Source: an uncultured Bacteroidales bacterium (lineage in GTDB: Bacteria > Bacteroidota > Bacteroidia > Bacteroidales > Paludibacteraceae). From it: a stretch of DNA of 64,000 nucleotides. Positions 52,097 through 61,771 of this stretch are shown one piece after another. The translations under genes were made by a program, and so were the position numbers. Each line of letters begins with the position of its first letter. The first letter of the stretch is position 1. The notes under the pieces were generated by a model. That model was not told the DNA's origin and searched no databases. It saw only the letters and a list, made by a program, of their open reading frames with translations. Location: the NCBI GenBank assembly GCA_902765485.1, contig CACWZZ010000004.1, positions 1-64,000 of the forward strand. The letters are read 5' to 3'.

Positions 52097-55000
52097 GAAA
52101 ACTATTCACCATATTGCTTTTGGCGCTATGTCTGCCTATGATCGCAGGCATCCATACGTATGTCAACACCTCTGTGCTGAACGATGGTCATTGGGTGAAG
52201 ATACGCGTGAGCGAAAGCGGTGTGTGCCGCATGAGTTTCGATGAACTGCGCGGAGCAGGCATCGACCCGGAGAAGGTGCAAGTCTTCGGTTACGGCGGTG
52301 CGCAGAAAGAGCAGGATTTTACCCAGCCGAACATAGACGATCTGCCGCATGTGCCGATTTACAAGGGTGCGAACTATATTCTCTTCTATGCCCAAGGTCC
52401 GATCAGCTGGAAGTACAACGCTTCGCTCAACCGTTTCACCCACACCCGGAACACCTATTCCAACTACGGCTACTATTTCCTGACGGACAGCTATGAGCCG
52501 TCATCCGTCAGCCATCAGCCGTCAGCCATCAGCGGGACGCCGACAGACATCACTCGCTATCCGTTCTATCAGGTGCATGACAGAGACACGGTTAACCTCA
52601 TTGACCGCACGGGAGTCTCCGGCGGCGGCAGGACATTCTACGGCGAGCAGTTCAATGCCGGACAAAAACAGACTTTCAGTTTCACGACTCCCAATGCCGT
52701 TGAGGGGCAAAGCTGCAACGTGTATATAGACCTGGCGGCAAATGCGCCGACCACTTCCTCTTTCATGGCTACCGTCAATAATGTTTCTTCCAAGTCGGTC
52801 TCTGTTCCCGCGCTGCGCGACCACTACGATTTCGGCAGAGAGGGAACGATCAGCATGACCTGTACACAAGCGGCGGACAAACAGCAGATCCAGTTGCAAT
52901 TCAATAGTGCCAACTCCGCAGCCCTGGGATGGCTCAATTATATTGAGATCACCACCCTCTCGTCGCTCGTCATGACCGGCGACTACATGCCTGTGCGCAC
53001 TACGAGCAATTATAAGTCTTCCACGCCTGTGCGTTTCCATTTAGCCAATGCCCCCGATGCAACCCAAGTATGGGATGTGACGGATCTCGGCGGTATTTAT
53101 CCGGTGGAAGTGACATACGCCAACGGCGAAGCGATCTGGACCGGTTCACAAGCAGACGGGGTGCATGAGTATATTGCGTTCAATCCCAATGGTTCGCGTT
53201 TCATCTCGGCGCAAGTAATAGGCGAAGTGGCGCACCAGAACCTGCACGGACTGAGCGATATTGACTATGTGATTATTTGCCCGGAGGGCTATGAGGCGGT
53301 GTCAGAAGACTTAGCCAAGGCTCACGAGGCGAAAGAAGGCATCACTTGGGCGGTAGTAACCGACCAACAGGTCTATAATGAGTTCTCCTCCGGCACGCCG
53401 GACGCTTCTGCCTATCGATGGCTGATGAAGATGCTGTACGACCGCGCTAACAGCGGCGTCGGACAAAAACCGCGCTGGCTGCTGCTCATGGGACACGGCT
53501 CTTTCGACAACAGAAACATACTGAAAAAGACTTCCGGTACCAAGCTGCTGCTGACCTATCAGGCGCGCAACTCGCTCAATGAGGTGAACGCCTTTGCCTC
53601 CGATGATTATTTCGGATGGCTGGATGACAGCGACGGCATTGACAGTTATGGCAACTGGTCCGACCGTCTTGCCCGCATGGACATCGGCGTGGGGCGTCTG
53701 CCTTTCGAGTCGGTTGCGGAGGCACGCACAACGGTGGACAAACTGATCCGCTATATCCGCAACGAGCAGACCGGCAAATGGAAGAACCAGTTGGTTTATC
53801 TGGCGGATGACGGCGAGAACGGCACTCACACCCGCACATCGGAAGAGAGCGCCGAACGAGTGCGGATCAAAAATCCCGATTTCGTCGTGCATAAGATATT
53901 CCTCGACGCTTATCCGCAAGAGGTGAACGCTTCCGGCGAGAGTTACCCGTTGGCGAAGAACCGCGTGCTGAACTTGCTCAAGAGCGGAGCACTCTTCTTC
54001 GACTACTCCGGCCACGGCGGCTATAATGCCATTACCAACGAGTCCATCCTCAACCAGAAGGATATCGAACAGATGTCCAATAAGAACCATGCATTCTGGT
54101 TCTTCGCGACCTGCAATTTCGGGCAATGCGACGGCGGTAAACGCTGCGCGTCCGAGACCGCTTTACTGAATCCCACCGGCGGCGCGATCGGTGTTCTCGC
54201 CGCAACACGTACGGTCTATGCAGACCGGAATATCAAACTCAACCGCTCAGTCTGCGATACACTCTTCGGTCACGCCAATATCTTCCGGTATGAGATGACG
54301 CTGGGCGAAGCAATCGCTATCGGCAAGAACACTTGCGAAGCCACAGACGAGAACCGCTTGGCGTATGTTCTGCTGGGCGATCCCGCTATGCGGCTCAACT
54401 ACCCCACTACTTATCAGGTTCAGACCACCACATCGGTGGACACCCTCAATGCACTCAGCGTGCAACATATCGAAGGTCAGATCATAGACGAAGACAGCCT
54501 TACGGTCACCGATTTCAACGGCAAAGTGGATATCACCATTTACGACAAGATGCAGTCTATCCCGACGAGGGACAACGATAATGTGGGCGGCGATCCGGAA
54601 GTGGTGGCATATAATGACTATCCCAATACGATCTTCTCCGGCGTGACGGATGTCAAGAACGGGTTATTCAACTATACCTTCATGGTGCCCAAAGACATCC
54701 GCTATAACTATGGCAACGGACGTATTGTTTATTACGCCCGCACGACCGATTCGCTGGAGACGATGGAGGCTGTGGGACATTTCCATGACTTCGTCATCGG
54801 AGGAACGGGTTCTATTCTGGCAACAGACACCACGGGACCCGAAATGACGATCTATCTCAACACTCCTGTCTTCCGCGATGGTGACAAGACCTACGCTACG
54901 CCTCGGTTCTTTGCCGAACTGGAAGACGAGCATGGCATCAACACCGCCGGAGCAGGTATCGGGCATGACCTCATGCTCATCATCGATAATAATCCCAAGC

Positions 55001-55467
55001 AGATCTATAGCCTGAATGAGTATTTCACAGCAGCAAATAACAGTTACCAGAAGGGGCAAGTCTCCTATCTGATGGAGGCATTGCCGGACGGACAGCATAG
55101 TTTGACTTTCCGCGCATGGGATCTGCTGAACAACAGCACGACCAAGAGCCTCAATTTCATTGTGGATGCGTCTCTTGATCCGTCGATCTGCTCCGTGACC
55201 ACCTATCCCAACCCTGTAAACGCAGAGGGTATCGTCAATCTGGTGGTCAACTACGACCAGCCGGATGAGCTGATCCAAACGGAGCTATACCTATATAATA
55301 TCAACGGACGGCTGGTTTATTCCCACACCCAAGACAATCCGGATGCAGTATCCATCAACCTGCCCTCCCTCGGTTTGCAACCGGGCATCTATGTATATCA
55401 AATACGTATTAAATCCGCCTCGAGCCGCTATAGCGCAAACTCGGGCAAAATCATCGTAACTAAATAA
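52093..55467 (+). CDS. porU: Type IX secretion C-terminal signal peptidase PorU
   Basis: 1,124 residues, signal peptide LLLALCLPMIAG. Gingipain-like C25 cysteine peptidase domain: catalytic His in FFDYSGHGGYN and Cys in FFATCNFGQCD. C-terminal Ig-like and type IX tail (TTYPNPVNAEG, YLYNINGRLVYS, GIYVYQI). Removes sorting domains and attaches cargo to LPS. The heptamer encodes EPSSVSHQPSAIS after the N-terminal domain. Adjacent porV supports the call. Confidence 0.95.
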   Translation: MRKLFTILLLALCLPMIAGIHTYVNTSVLNDGHWVKIRVSESGVCRMSFDELRGAGIDPEKVQVFGYGGAQKEQDFTQPNIDDLPHVPIYKGANYILFYAQGPISWKYNASLNRFTHTRNTYSNYGYYFLTDSYEPSSVSHQPSAISGTPTDITRYPFYQVHDRDTVNLIDRTGVSGGGRTFYGEQFNAGQKQTFSFTTPNAVEGQSCNVYIDLAANAPTTSSFMATVNNVSSKSVSVPALRDHYDFGREGTISMTCTQAADKQQIQLQFNSANSAALGWLNYIEITTLSSLVMTGDYMPVRTTSNYKSSTPVRFHLANAPDATQVWDVTDLGGIYPVEVTYANGEAIWTGSQADGVHEYIAFNPNGSRFISAQVIGEVAHQNLHGLSDIDYVIICPEGYEAVSEDLAKAHEAKEGITWAVVTDQQVYNEFSSGTPDASAYRWLMKMLYDRANSGVGQKPRWLLLMGHGSFDNRNILKKTSGTKLLLTYQARNSLNEVNAFASDDYFGWLDDSDGIDSYGNWSDRLARMDIGVGRLPFESVAEARTTVDKLIRYIRNEQTGKWKNQLVYLADDGENGTHTRTSEESAERVRIKNPDFVVHKIFLDAYPQEVNASGESYPLAKNRVLNLLKSGALFFDYSGHGGYNAITNESILNQKDIEQMSNKNHAFWFFATCNFGQCDGGKRCASETALLNPTGGAIGVLAATRTVYADRNIKLNRSVCDTLFGHANIFRYEMTLGEAIAIGKNTCEATDENRLAYVLLGDPAMRLNYPTTYQVQTTTSVDTLNALSVQHIEGQIIDEDSLTVTDFNGKVDITIYDKMQSIPTRDNDNVGGDPEVVAYNDYPNTIFSGVTDVKNGLFNYTFMVPKDIRYNYGNGRIVYYARTTDSLETMEAVGHFHDFVIGGTGSILATDTTGPEMTIYLNTPVFRDGDKTYATPRFFAELEDEHGINTAGAGIGHDLMLIIDNNPKQIYSLNEYFTAANNSYQKGQVSYLMEALPDGQHSLTFRAWDLLNNSTTKSLNFIVDASLDPSICSVTTYPNPVNAEGIVNLVVNYDQPDELIQTELYLYNINGRLVYSHTQDNPDAVSINLPSLGLQPGIYVYQIRIKSASSRYSANSGKIIVTK
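52495..52533. repeat. RTCAGCC heptamer in porU
   Basis: Encodes EPSSVSHQPSAIS. Confidence 0.85.
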
Positions 55468-55488
55468 TTGATAATAGATAATTGAATT
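55464..55488. repeat. Heptamer TTGATAA-type repeat at porU stop
   Basis: A short copy of the TTGAGAA/TTGATAA family spanning the porU stop. Confidence 0.6.
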
Positions 55489-55557
55489 GCCTATGAAGCA
55501 TATCGCAAAATGATTTGAATGAAGTAAGAAAAAATTATAAAACAACAAATACAAACA

Positions 55558-56739
55558 ATGAAAAAAATCTTAGTTTCTTTTGCAGCCTTGTGCTGCGTAT
55601 TAACAATGCGAGCAGAGGCTCCGGCAGCCGATGTTATGAACCCGCTAATCACCTCCATGCCGTCGCTGTCTATTGCGCCGGACGCGCGTGCAGCCGGTCT
55701 CGGTGACATCGGTGTGGCAACTGAAGCAGACTTCAACTCCCAGTACTGGAACCCGGCTAAGTACGCCTATATGTACTCCAAGGGTGGTATCACCGCCAAC
55801 TACACGCCGTGGTTGCGTAAACTGGTGGGCGATATTGATCTTGCTTACCTCGCCGGATTCTATAACTTCGGTGACCTCGGTGGCGGTATCGGTGCTTCGT
55901 TCACTTATTTCTCTATGGGTGATGTAACCCTGACGGGCGACGGCGGTTCTACACTGGGTACCGTTCGTCCGAACGAATGGGCACTCGACCTCAGCTACTT
56001 CCGCAAACTGCATGAGTATGTATCCATGTCTGTAGCCGTTCGTTTCCTCTATTCCGACCTCAATAATGGTCAGAATGTGTCCATGTCCGGCGGCTCTGAA
56101 CTTCATCCGGCTTGGACGATGGCAGCAGACATTGCTCTTTACTATCGTCAGCCGATTGAGTTGCCGATGGGCGAGAGCCATTTCTCCCTCGGTTTTAGTC
56201 TGAAGAACCTCGGTGGTAAGATGACGTATGACTCTATTACCTCCAATTTTATCCCGGCTTCGATGAATATCGGTGTGGGTTATGAGTTGCCACTCAACAA
56301 GTACAACTTCCTGACCTTCAACGTAGAGGCAAACAAGATGTTGGTACCGAGCCGCTACTCTAAGTTCGCAGACCAGTCGGACGGACGTTATAGCCAGCAG
56401 GCATACTCCGACCTCACTTCTCCGAAGGGTTGGTTCCAGTCCTTTGCAGACGCTCCGGGCGGCGCGAGAGAGGAGTTCCAGGAGGTACGCTGGGGCGCAG
56501 GTATCGAGTATTCGTACGACAAGAAATTCTTTGCCCGCGTGGGTTACAGTTATGAGAACTATTACAAAGGTAACCGTAACTATGTCACCTTCGGTGCCGG
56601 ATTCCACCTCTCGATCGTATCGCTGGACGTAGCATACTGCGTTGGTCTTGCACCGTCTAACCCGCTCGACCAGACCATGCGTTTCACCCTCGGCTTCGAC
56701 CTCTACGGTATCAAAGACCTGGTGAATAACAAGAAATAA
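55558..56739 (+). CDS. porV: Type IX secretion outer membrane protein PorV (LptO)
   Basis: 393 residues. Signal peptide ending MRAEA; N-terminal MPSLSIAPDARAAGLGDIGVA is the PorV/PorQ signature; barrel strands follow, with GVGYELPLNKYNFLTFNVE. PorV shuttles cargo to PorU. The Tyr/Gly-rich barrel and its position after porU fit. Confidence 0.95.
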   Translation: MKKILVSFAALCCVLTMRAEAPAADVMNPLITSMPSLSIAPDARAAGLGDIGVATEADFNSQYWNPAKYAYMYSKGGITANYTPWLRKLVGDIDLAYLAGFYNFGDLGGGIGASFTYFSMGDVTLTGDGGSTLGTVRPNEWALDLSYFRKLHEYVSMSVAVRFLYSDLNNGQNVSMSGGSELHPAWTMAADIALYYRQPIELPMGESHFSLGFSLKNLGGKMTYDSITSNFIPASMNIGVGYELPLNKYNFLTFNVEANKMLVPSRYSKFADQSDGRYSQQAYSDLTSPKGWFQSFADAPGGAREEFQEVRWGAGIEYSYDKKFFARVGYSYENYYKGNRNYVTFGAGFHLSIVSLDVAYCVGLAPSNPLDQTMRFTLGFDLYGIKDLVNNKK

Positions 56740-56745
56740 TCCTCC

Positions 56746-57216
56746 ATGCGAATTGGTTTTGGATATGATGTACATCAATTTTCCCCTGACCGCAAACTGT
56801 GGTTAGGGGGAATTGAGGTACCGTCCGACAAAGGACTGCTCGGTCATTCGGATGCCGATGTGGTCATCCATGCGCTATGCGATGCACTTCTCGGAGCCGC
56901 CGCTATGCGCGATATAGGATATCATTTCCCGGATACGAAAGGCAATGAGTACGAAGGGATCGATTCGAAGATTCTGCTCCGGCGTGTGATGGCAATGCTC
57001 CGCGAAGCGGGATACGAGTTCGGCAACTGCGACATCACCATTGCTGCGCAAGCACCCAAACTGAATCCGTATATTGATGCGATGCAGGCTTGTCTGGCGG
57101 AAGTGATGGGCGTAGAGCCTAATCAAGTGAGCCTCAAGGCTACCACCACAGAGCATTTGGGTTTTGTAGGACGCGAAGAAGGCATTGCCGCTTATGCGGT
57201 AGCTCTGATTAATTGA
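56746..57216 (+). CDS. ispF: 2-C-methyl-D-erythritol 2,4-cyclodiphosphate synthase
   Basis: 156 residues. FGYDVHQF (metal-binding D, H), GHSDADVVIHALCDALLG, and late TTTEHLGFVGREEG. Normal length. Isoprenoid (MEP) pathway. The C-terminus runs into TTGAGAA repeats. Confidence 0.97.
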   Translation: MRIGFGYDVHQFSPDRKLWLGGIEVPSDKGLLGHSDADVVIHALCDALLGAAAMRDIGYHFPDTKGNEYEGIDSKILLRRVMAMLREAGYEFGNCDITIAAQAPKLNPYIDAMQACLAEVMGVEPNQVSLKATTTEHLGFVGREEGIAAYAVALIN

Positions 57217-57266
57217 GAATTGAGAATGGAGAATTGAGAATTGAGAATAGAGAATGGAGAATTGAA
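57212..57266. repeat. Heptamer TTGAGAA/TGGAGAA array after ispF
   Basis: About seven units between ispF and the next gene. Confidence 0.9.
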
Positions 57267-57268
57267 AG

Positions 57269-57595
57269 ATGAAAGGATTATTACTGACCATATCGCTTTC
57301 GTTGCTGACCGACCTTTTCCAGCTCGGCGGTGCTCCTCATGTGGAGTATCAGGACAGCGTCTATGAGCGCATCGCGCTGACAGACAGTACTTCGCTGGAG
57401 GTGTATCGCTGCCAGGACTCCACCCTTGTCGTCTTCACTGCCTGCGCGCCCCAGTGTTCCTCGTGCGCGCGTGTATATAATAAGGAGTGGCAGCTTATTC
57501 GTACTGTCACCCCTCCATTCACATCTATCTTTCCCCTTGCCACCATTGAGAATGGCAAGATCATCTGGAAGAATAATGATTCCTGGGAATACTAA
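57269..57595 (+). CDS. Small secreted protein, unknown
   Basis: 108 residues, signal-like N-terminus (GLLLTISLSLLTDLFQLGG). CxxxCxxC-type cluster (CAPQCSSCARVY) and beta-rich. Not recognised. Starts right after the repeat; co-oriented with ispF. Confidence 0.5.
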   Translation: MKGLLLTISLSLLTDLFQLGGAPHVEYQDSVYERIALTDSTSLEVYRCQDSTLVVFTACAPQCSSCARVYNKEWQLIRTVTPPFTSIFPLATIENGKIIWKNNDSWEY

Positions 57596-57606
57596 TCCCT
57601 AAACAC

Positions 57607-58029
57607 TCATCCCTCACTCAAGGCTAAAGCATACAGCTTCAGCTGTTTGAGCATGGCAGCAACGCCGTTCGAGCGCGTCGGGCTCAGGTGCTCACGCAGA
57701 CCGATACGGTCAATGAAATAGAGGTCTGCCTTAGCAATCTCCTCCGGTGTATGACCGCTCAACACATGAATGAGCATGGCTACCATACCGCGCACCAAGA
57801 GTGCATCGGATTCGCCGTTGATGATCATCTTGCCGTCCTCCATCCGCGCAGTGAACCACACTTGGGACTGGCACCCGTCGATTAAGTTCTGCGGCGTCTT
57901 GTCCTCTTCCGGGAAAGGATTTTTCTTCAGCTCTTGGGCATAATCTGCGATCATCTGGTATCGATCCATCCAGTCGTCAAATGCCTCAAACTCCTCAATG
58001 ATTTCGTCTTGTATTTCGTTGATACTCAT
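57607..58029 (-). CDS. sufE: SufE-family Fe-S sulfur acceptor
   Basis: 140 residues. Catalytic Cys in LIDGCQSQVWF, C-terminal SPTRSNGVAAML typical of SufE. Accepts sulfur from SufS. Last gene of the DUF349-ftsE-aroK unit; its start overlaps the aroK stop by 4 nt. Confidence 0.92.
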   Translation of the reverse strand: MSINEIQDEIIEEFEAFDDWMDRYQMIADYAQELKKNPFPEEDKTPQNLIDGCQSQVWFTARMEDGKMIINGESDALLVRGMVAMLIHVLSGHTPEEIAKADLYFIDRIGLREHLSPTRSNGVAAMLKQLKLYALALSEG

Positions 58030-58568
58030 TTCTTTATAAACTCATATAGTTCTTCTGCGATGCGTTCGTCCGAGTGCTCGTCGCATATATCCACATCCAA
58101 TATATGATTCGCTCGCGCGTAGAACGGTTCGCGGGCTTCCAACTGCGGTGCGATAAAGGACAGCAACTCTTCTTCCGTCCGTCCTTGTAACACAGGACGT
58201 TCGCTTAAGTCCGTCAAACTCAACCGTTTCGCCAGATGTTCGGGTTTCCAGCGGATATAAATGCTGGTGCCTAACTCGCGCAGGCACTCCATGTTGTCTT
58301 CCCAGCACGGATAGCCGCCGCCCGTGGCGTAGATGATTTTGTCGAACGGCACTTGATCCGCCAGATCTTCCACAACGTATTTCTCCTTTTTGCGGAAATC
58401 CTCTATTCCGTACGTACGGATATAGTCGGCGGTAGAGAGACCGTGAATCTCTTTGAACGCTTCGTCCAAATCCACAAAATGCCAGCCGAGTTTCTCAGCC
58501 AGCATCCGTCCGGCGGTCGTTTTGCCCGCTCCCATGTACCCCACTAAATAAATCGGAAGTTCCATCAC
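58026..58568 (-). CDS. aroK: Shikimate kinase
   Basis: 180 residues. P-loop GYMGAGKTTAGRM, FVDLDE, FRKKEKY, ATGGGYPC. Chorismate pathway. Overlaps ftsE and sufE by 4 nt each. Confidence 0.95.
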   Translation of the reverse strand: MMELPIYLVGYMGAGKTTAGRMLAEKLGWHFVDLDEAFKEIHGLSTADYIRTYGIEDFRKKEKYVVEDLADQVPFDKIIYATGGGYPCWEDNMECLRELGTSIYIRWKPEHLAKRLSLTDLSERPVLQGRTEEELLSFIAPQLEAREPFYARANHILDVDICDEHSDERIAEELYEFIKK

Positions 58569-59227
58569 TCTTTGATCATTCCTTCGGCGAAGTAGAGTTT
58601 TCGTCCTACGTATTGCTCAGGCCAATGCACATTATGCGTACTCATCAGCACGGTAATTCCTGCTTGCGAGATCGCGTAGAGCAGATCCATGATTTCCCGT
58701 CCGGTCTCGGAGTCCAAGTTTCCCGTCGGTTCGTCCGCCAAGATCATCTCCGGCGAATTGAGTAGCGCGCGGGCAATGACCACACGCTGTTGCTCTCCAC
58801 CCGATAGTTCGTACGGTTTCTTATACGCTTTGGTCTCCATGCCCACTTGCTCCAGAACTTCGCGCACATGATTTTTCATCAGCGTCTTGTCTTTCCATCC
58901 CGTAGCGCCCAGCACAAAGAGCAGGTTTTCTTCAACAGACCGGTCGGTCAGCAGTTTGTAGTCCTGGAAGATGATGCCTAATCGCCGACGGAGATACGGC
59001 AGTTTACGGCGTTTGATAGTGCGCATGTCGTAGTCCAACACGCGCGCTTCGCCGGCGCTAATAGGCAGCGCGCCGTAGATCGTCTTCATCAGACTCGACT
59101 TGCCGCTACCCACTTTGCCCAACAGGTAAATCATCTCGCCGCTGCGGACGCTCAGGTTCACGTCGTGCAGCACGATCTGGTCCGCCTGACGAATCTCTAC
59201 GCCTTTGTATGCCAATAACTCATCCAT
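58565..59227 (-). CDS. ftsE: Cell division ABC ATPase FtsE
   Basis: 220 residues. Walker [13 protein letters not shown]-loop, signature [15 protein letters not shown], Walker [11 protein letters not shown]. Normal length. Acts with FtsX, which is not adjacent here. It overlaps the DUF349 gene by 8 nt. Confidence 0.92.
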   Translation of the reverse strand: MDELLAYKGVEIRQADQIVLHDVNLSVRSGEMIYLLGKVGSGKSSLMKTIYGALPISAGEARVLDYDMRTIKRRKLPYLRRRLGIIFQDYKLLTDRSVEENLLFVLGATGWKDKTLMKNHVREVLEQVGMETKAYKKPYELSGGEQQRVVIARALLNSPEMILADEPTGNLDSETGREIMDLLYAISQAGITVLMSTHNVHWPEQYVGRKLYFAEGMIKE

Positions 59228-60503
59228 TATTCTCCGCGTCCATTTGTTGCTCGATCTCGGCTAAGCGTGCTTTGAGTTCCTCGATTTTCTTGCGCATGTC
59301 GTCCACGATCTTGTTGGCGCCTTTGCTCTTGGCGGTAAAGAAGAGGATGTTATTCTCCGCCGTCTTGATCTCTTGCACCAGTTTGTCGCGCAACTTACGC
59401 AGGTTTCCACCACCGGCAGTGATACGCTCTATGCGCTGTTTGCGGCGCTCTTCGCGCGCTTGCTCACGAGCCGCCTGACGCTCCAAGTATTCTTTGTGAC
59501 GCTGTTCGCGGATCTTACGCTGTTCGCGCAGTTCACGGAAGAACTCTTTCTTGGTTTGGTAGAAACGGTCACACTCAGCGCGGAAAGCATCGTAGATAGA
59601 TTGATTTTGCTTCTTTGGAGCAAAACCGATCTTGCGCCATTCGGCTTGCAATTCCTGCACTTTCGCCGTTGCCTCTTCCCATTCTTTGACGCTCATCGGC
59701 ACGCCGTTCACGATAGGCTCCATGATCTCCTTCATGCGGTCTATGATCGCTTGCTTTTTCTCGAGGTTCTCCTGCTCTTTGCGGTGCAACTCGTCGAAAT
59801 AAGCCTGATGCTTCTTGTTGATGATGGTGGAGGCAGCTTTGAACCGCTCCCAGAGTCCCTCGCGCAGCTCACGCGCCACAGGACCTATCTCCGCCCATTC
59901 GTCGTGCAGTTGCTGCAACATGCGGCTGGCTTCCACGATATTCTCGTTCTGCTGCAGTTTCTCCGCAGCCTCACAGAGAAGGGTCTTCAACTCCAGATTC
60001 TTCTTGAAATCCAGATCCCGCAACTCGATGTTGATTTTCACGAGGTCATAGAATTGCTCCTGCAACTGCTGATAAGCCTTGCGGATCTCTTGCAGTTTGT
60101 CGGCAGCCACAGCTCCGGTAGCTTTCCATTCAGCCTGCAGCTCCTTCATCCGCTGGATGTTGGGCATGACGCCGTCCGCCGTAGCAGCATCTACCAACTG
60201 CTTCATCTCGTCCAAGATAGCCTGTTTCTTCTTCAGGTTCTCCGCCTGCTCTTTCGCCTGCGCAGCAGCTACCTCAGCCTTACGGGCTTTGTACTCGGCT
60301 AACAGAGCTTTGAATTGCTCCTCGTCTTTTCCCGTCTCCGGTAACTCGGCGCCGGCTTCCGCATCTGTCTCCGTTACTTCCTCCGCAGCTACCGAATAAA
60401 ACTGCGTTTTCAGGTGATCCACTTGATCTTTTATTGCAGCCACATCCTCTGTTTCGAGCAGATGCCGCAACTCCTCAATAATTTCTTGTCTTGTGCTTGC
60501 CAT
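59220..60503 (-). CDS. DUF349 domain protein
   Basis: 427 residues, coiled-coil throughout. Tandem DUF349 repeats with MKELQAEWKATGAV, LHDEWAEIGPVAREL and LQAEWRKIGFAPKK. Function unknown, common in Bacteroidetes; long helical bundles suggest a scaffold. First gene of the ftsE-aroK-sufE operon, promoter at 60529-60560. Confidence 0.9.
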   Translation of the reverse strand: MASTRQEIIEELRHLLETEDVAAIKDQVDHLKTQFYSVAAEEVTETDAEAGAELPETGKDEEQFKALLAEYKARKAEVAAAQAKEQAENLKKKQAILDEMKQLVDAATADGVMPNIQRMKELQAEWKATGAVAADKLQEIRKAYQQLQEQFYDLVKINIELRDLDFKKNLELKTLLCEAAEKLQQNENIVEASRMLQQLHDEWAEIGPVARELREGLWERFKAASTIINKKHQAYFDELHRKEQENLEKKQAIIDRMKEIMEPIVNGVPMSVKEWEEATAKVQELQAEWRKIGFAPKKQNQSIYDAFRAECDRFYQTKKEFFRELREQRKIREQRHKEYLERQAAREQAREERRKQRIERITAGGGNLRKLRDKLVQEIKTAENNILFFTAKSKGANKIVDDMRKKIEELKARLAEIEQQMDAENNG

Positions 60504-60528
60504 AGATGTTATACATTATTTGCGCCTG

Positions 60529-60560
60529 CAAAGTTACTGCTTTTTTCTGGAATATGCAAG
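60529..60560 (-). promoter_or_regulatory. Promoter of DUF349/ftsE/aroK/sufE operon
   Basis: Minus strand CTTG, 20 nt, TAACTTTG. Confidence 0.8.
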
Positions 60561-60592
60561 TATTTAATAATTTTTTACTAAATTAATCGTTC

Positions 60593-60612
60593 GAGCGAAG
60601 CGAGATAAGACG
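60593..60612. repeat. 20-bp dispersed repeat, copy 2
   Basis: Identical to 2312-2331, GAGCGAAGCGAGATAAGACG. Confidence 0.7.
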
Positions 60613-60660
60613 TATTTGCGTCATTTTACCCCCAAAATTTATGCAAGAATAGTATGTGCA

Positions 60661-60738
60661 CTCTGTATCAAAATTTGCAAAAATCATAAATTCTTTCTGA
60701 TATATTTGTATATATCAAAATTTATTACTAATTTTGCA
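60661..60738. repeat. 78-bp direct repeat (promoter module), copy 1
   Basis: Matches 63053-63130 with two mismatches. Contains the complete promoter at 60705-60736. Confidence 0.95.
60705..60736 (+). promoter_or_regulatory. Promoter of WYL/DUF1016 unit
   Basis: TTTG, 20 nt, TAATTTTG, inside the 78-bp repeat. Confidence 0.85.
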
Positions 60739-60756
60739 AGCCAAAAGAAAAACACA

Positions 60757-61746
60757 ATGCCGATAACCAAACAAAAACTCATACGACATTATGCTTTAGA
60801 CCGCTGTTTGAGAAATCAGACACGGCGGTATTATATTGAGGATCTGCTATTGGAGTGTAACAAGGCATTAGAGGCAAAAGATTGCCCCTCCATCAGTTTG
60901 CGGACCATCAAAAATGACCTGAATGAGTTTGAAACACTGTACAATACGGTTATCGCCCATAATCCCGATAGTCACGGGCGTGTCTATTACCGCTACGAAG
61001 ATCCGAAATTCAGTTTGCAACAATCGGTTTTATCGGACGATGAGGTAGCCAAACTGAAAGATACGCTTCTGATGCTTAGTCGCTTCAAGGGCCTTCCGCA
61101 ATTTGAGTGGATGACCGAGCTGGTAACGAAGATTGAAGCAAAACTGAATCTCAATGCGCATACCGAATCGGTTATTGGTTTTGAGGCGAACGAGTATCTG
61201 CAAGGCTTGGAATATCTCGAACCGCTATTTGACTATATCAGTAATCAGCAGACAATAGATATTTCTTATCATCCGTACGACAAACCTGCTTTCGTTTGTA
61301 CGATTCATCCGTATTATATCAAACAACACAACTCGCGGTGGTTCTTGCTTGCGATGAACAACCAAACGCAGAAGATCATGCTTCTGGCGTTAGACCGGAT
61401 ACAGGAGATACACCTTTCTACTATCGCGTACGTACCCACGGAAATAGATTTCGCTGAGTATTTTGATGATGTAATCGGAGTGACTATTCCGCAGGACACA
61501 GAACCGGAACATATACAGCTTCGTTTCTCACCTCATCGTCTGCCTTATGTGCTCTCAAAGCCTTTGCATCACTCGCAGAAGATCAAAGACAAAGAGCAAG
61601 GCATTATTGAGATAACCGTCATTCCAAACCGCGAATTGGAAGCGCAACTTCTTTGGTTCGGAGATGATGTCGAAGTGCTGCAACCGGAAACACTCCGCCA
61701 GCAAATAGCCGAAAAGATAGCAAAAATGCATGATTTATACAAATAA
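60757..61746 (+). CDS. WYL-domain transcriptional regulator
   Basis: 329 residues. N-terminal winged helix (RHYALDRCLRNQTRRYYIED, SISLRTIKNDLNEFE), middle WYL ligand-binding fold with CTIHPYYIKQHNSRWFLLA, C-terminal WCX-like tail. Such regulators often control defence genes. It starts 21 nt after its promoter; DUF1016 gene follows after 25 nt. Confidence 0.88.
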   Translation: MPITKQKLIRHYALDRCLRNQTRRYYIEDLLLECNKALEAKDCPSISLRTIKNDLNEFETLYNTVIAHNPDSHGRVYYRYEDPKFSLQQSVLSDDEVAKLKDTLLMLSRFKGLPQFEWMTELVTKIEAKLNLNAHTESVIGFEANEYLQGLEYLEPLFDYISNQQTIDISYHPYDKPAFVCTIHPYYIKQHNSRWFLLAMNNQTQKIMLLALDRIQEIHLSTIAYVPTEIDFAEYFDDVIGVTIPQDTEPEHIQLRFSPHRLPYVLSKPLHHSQKIKDKEQGIIEITVIPNRELEAQLLWFGDDVEVLQPETLRQQIAEKIAKMHDLYK

Positions 61747-61771
61747 AGTACCTTAAAATATCCATAATTAT

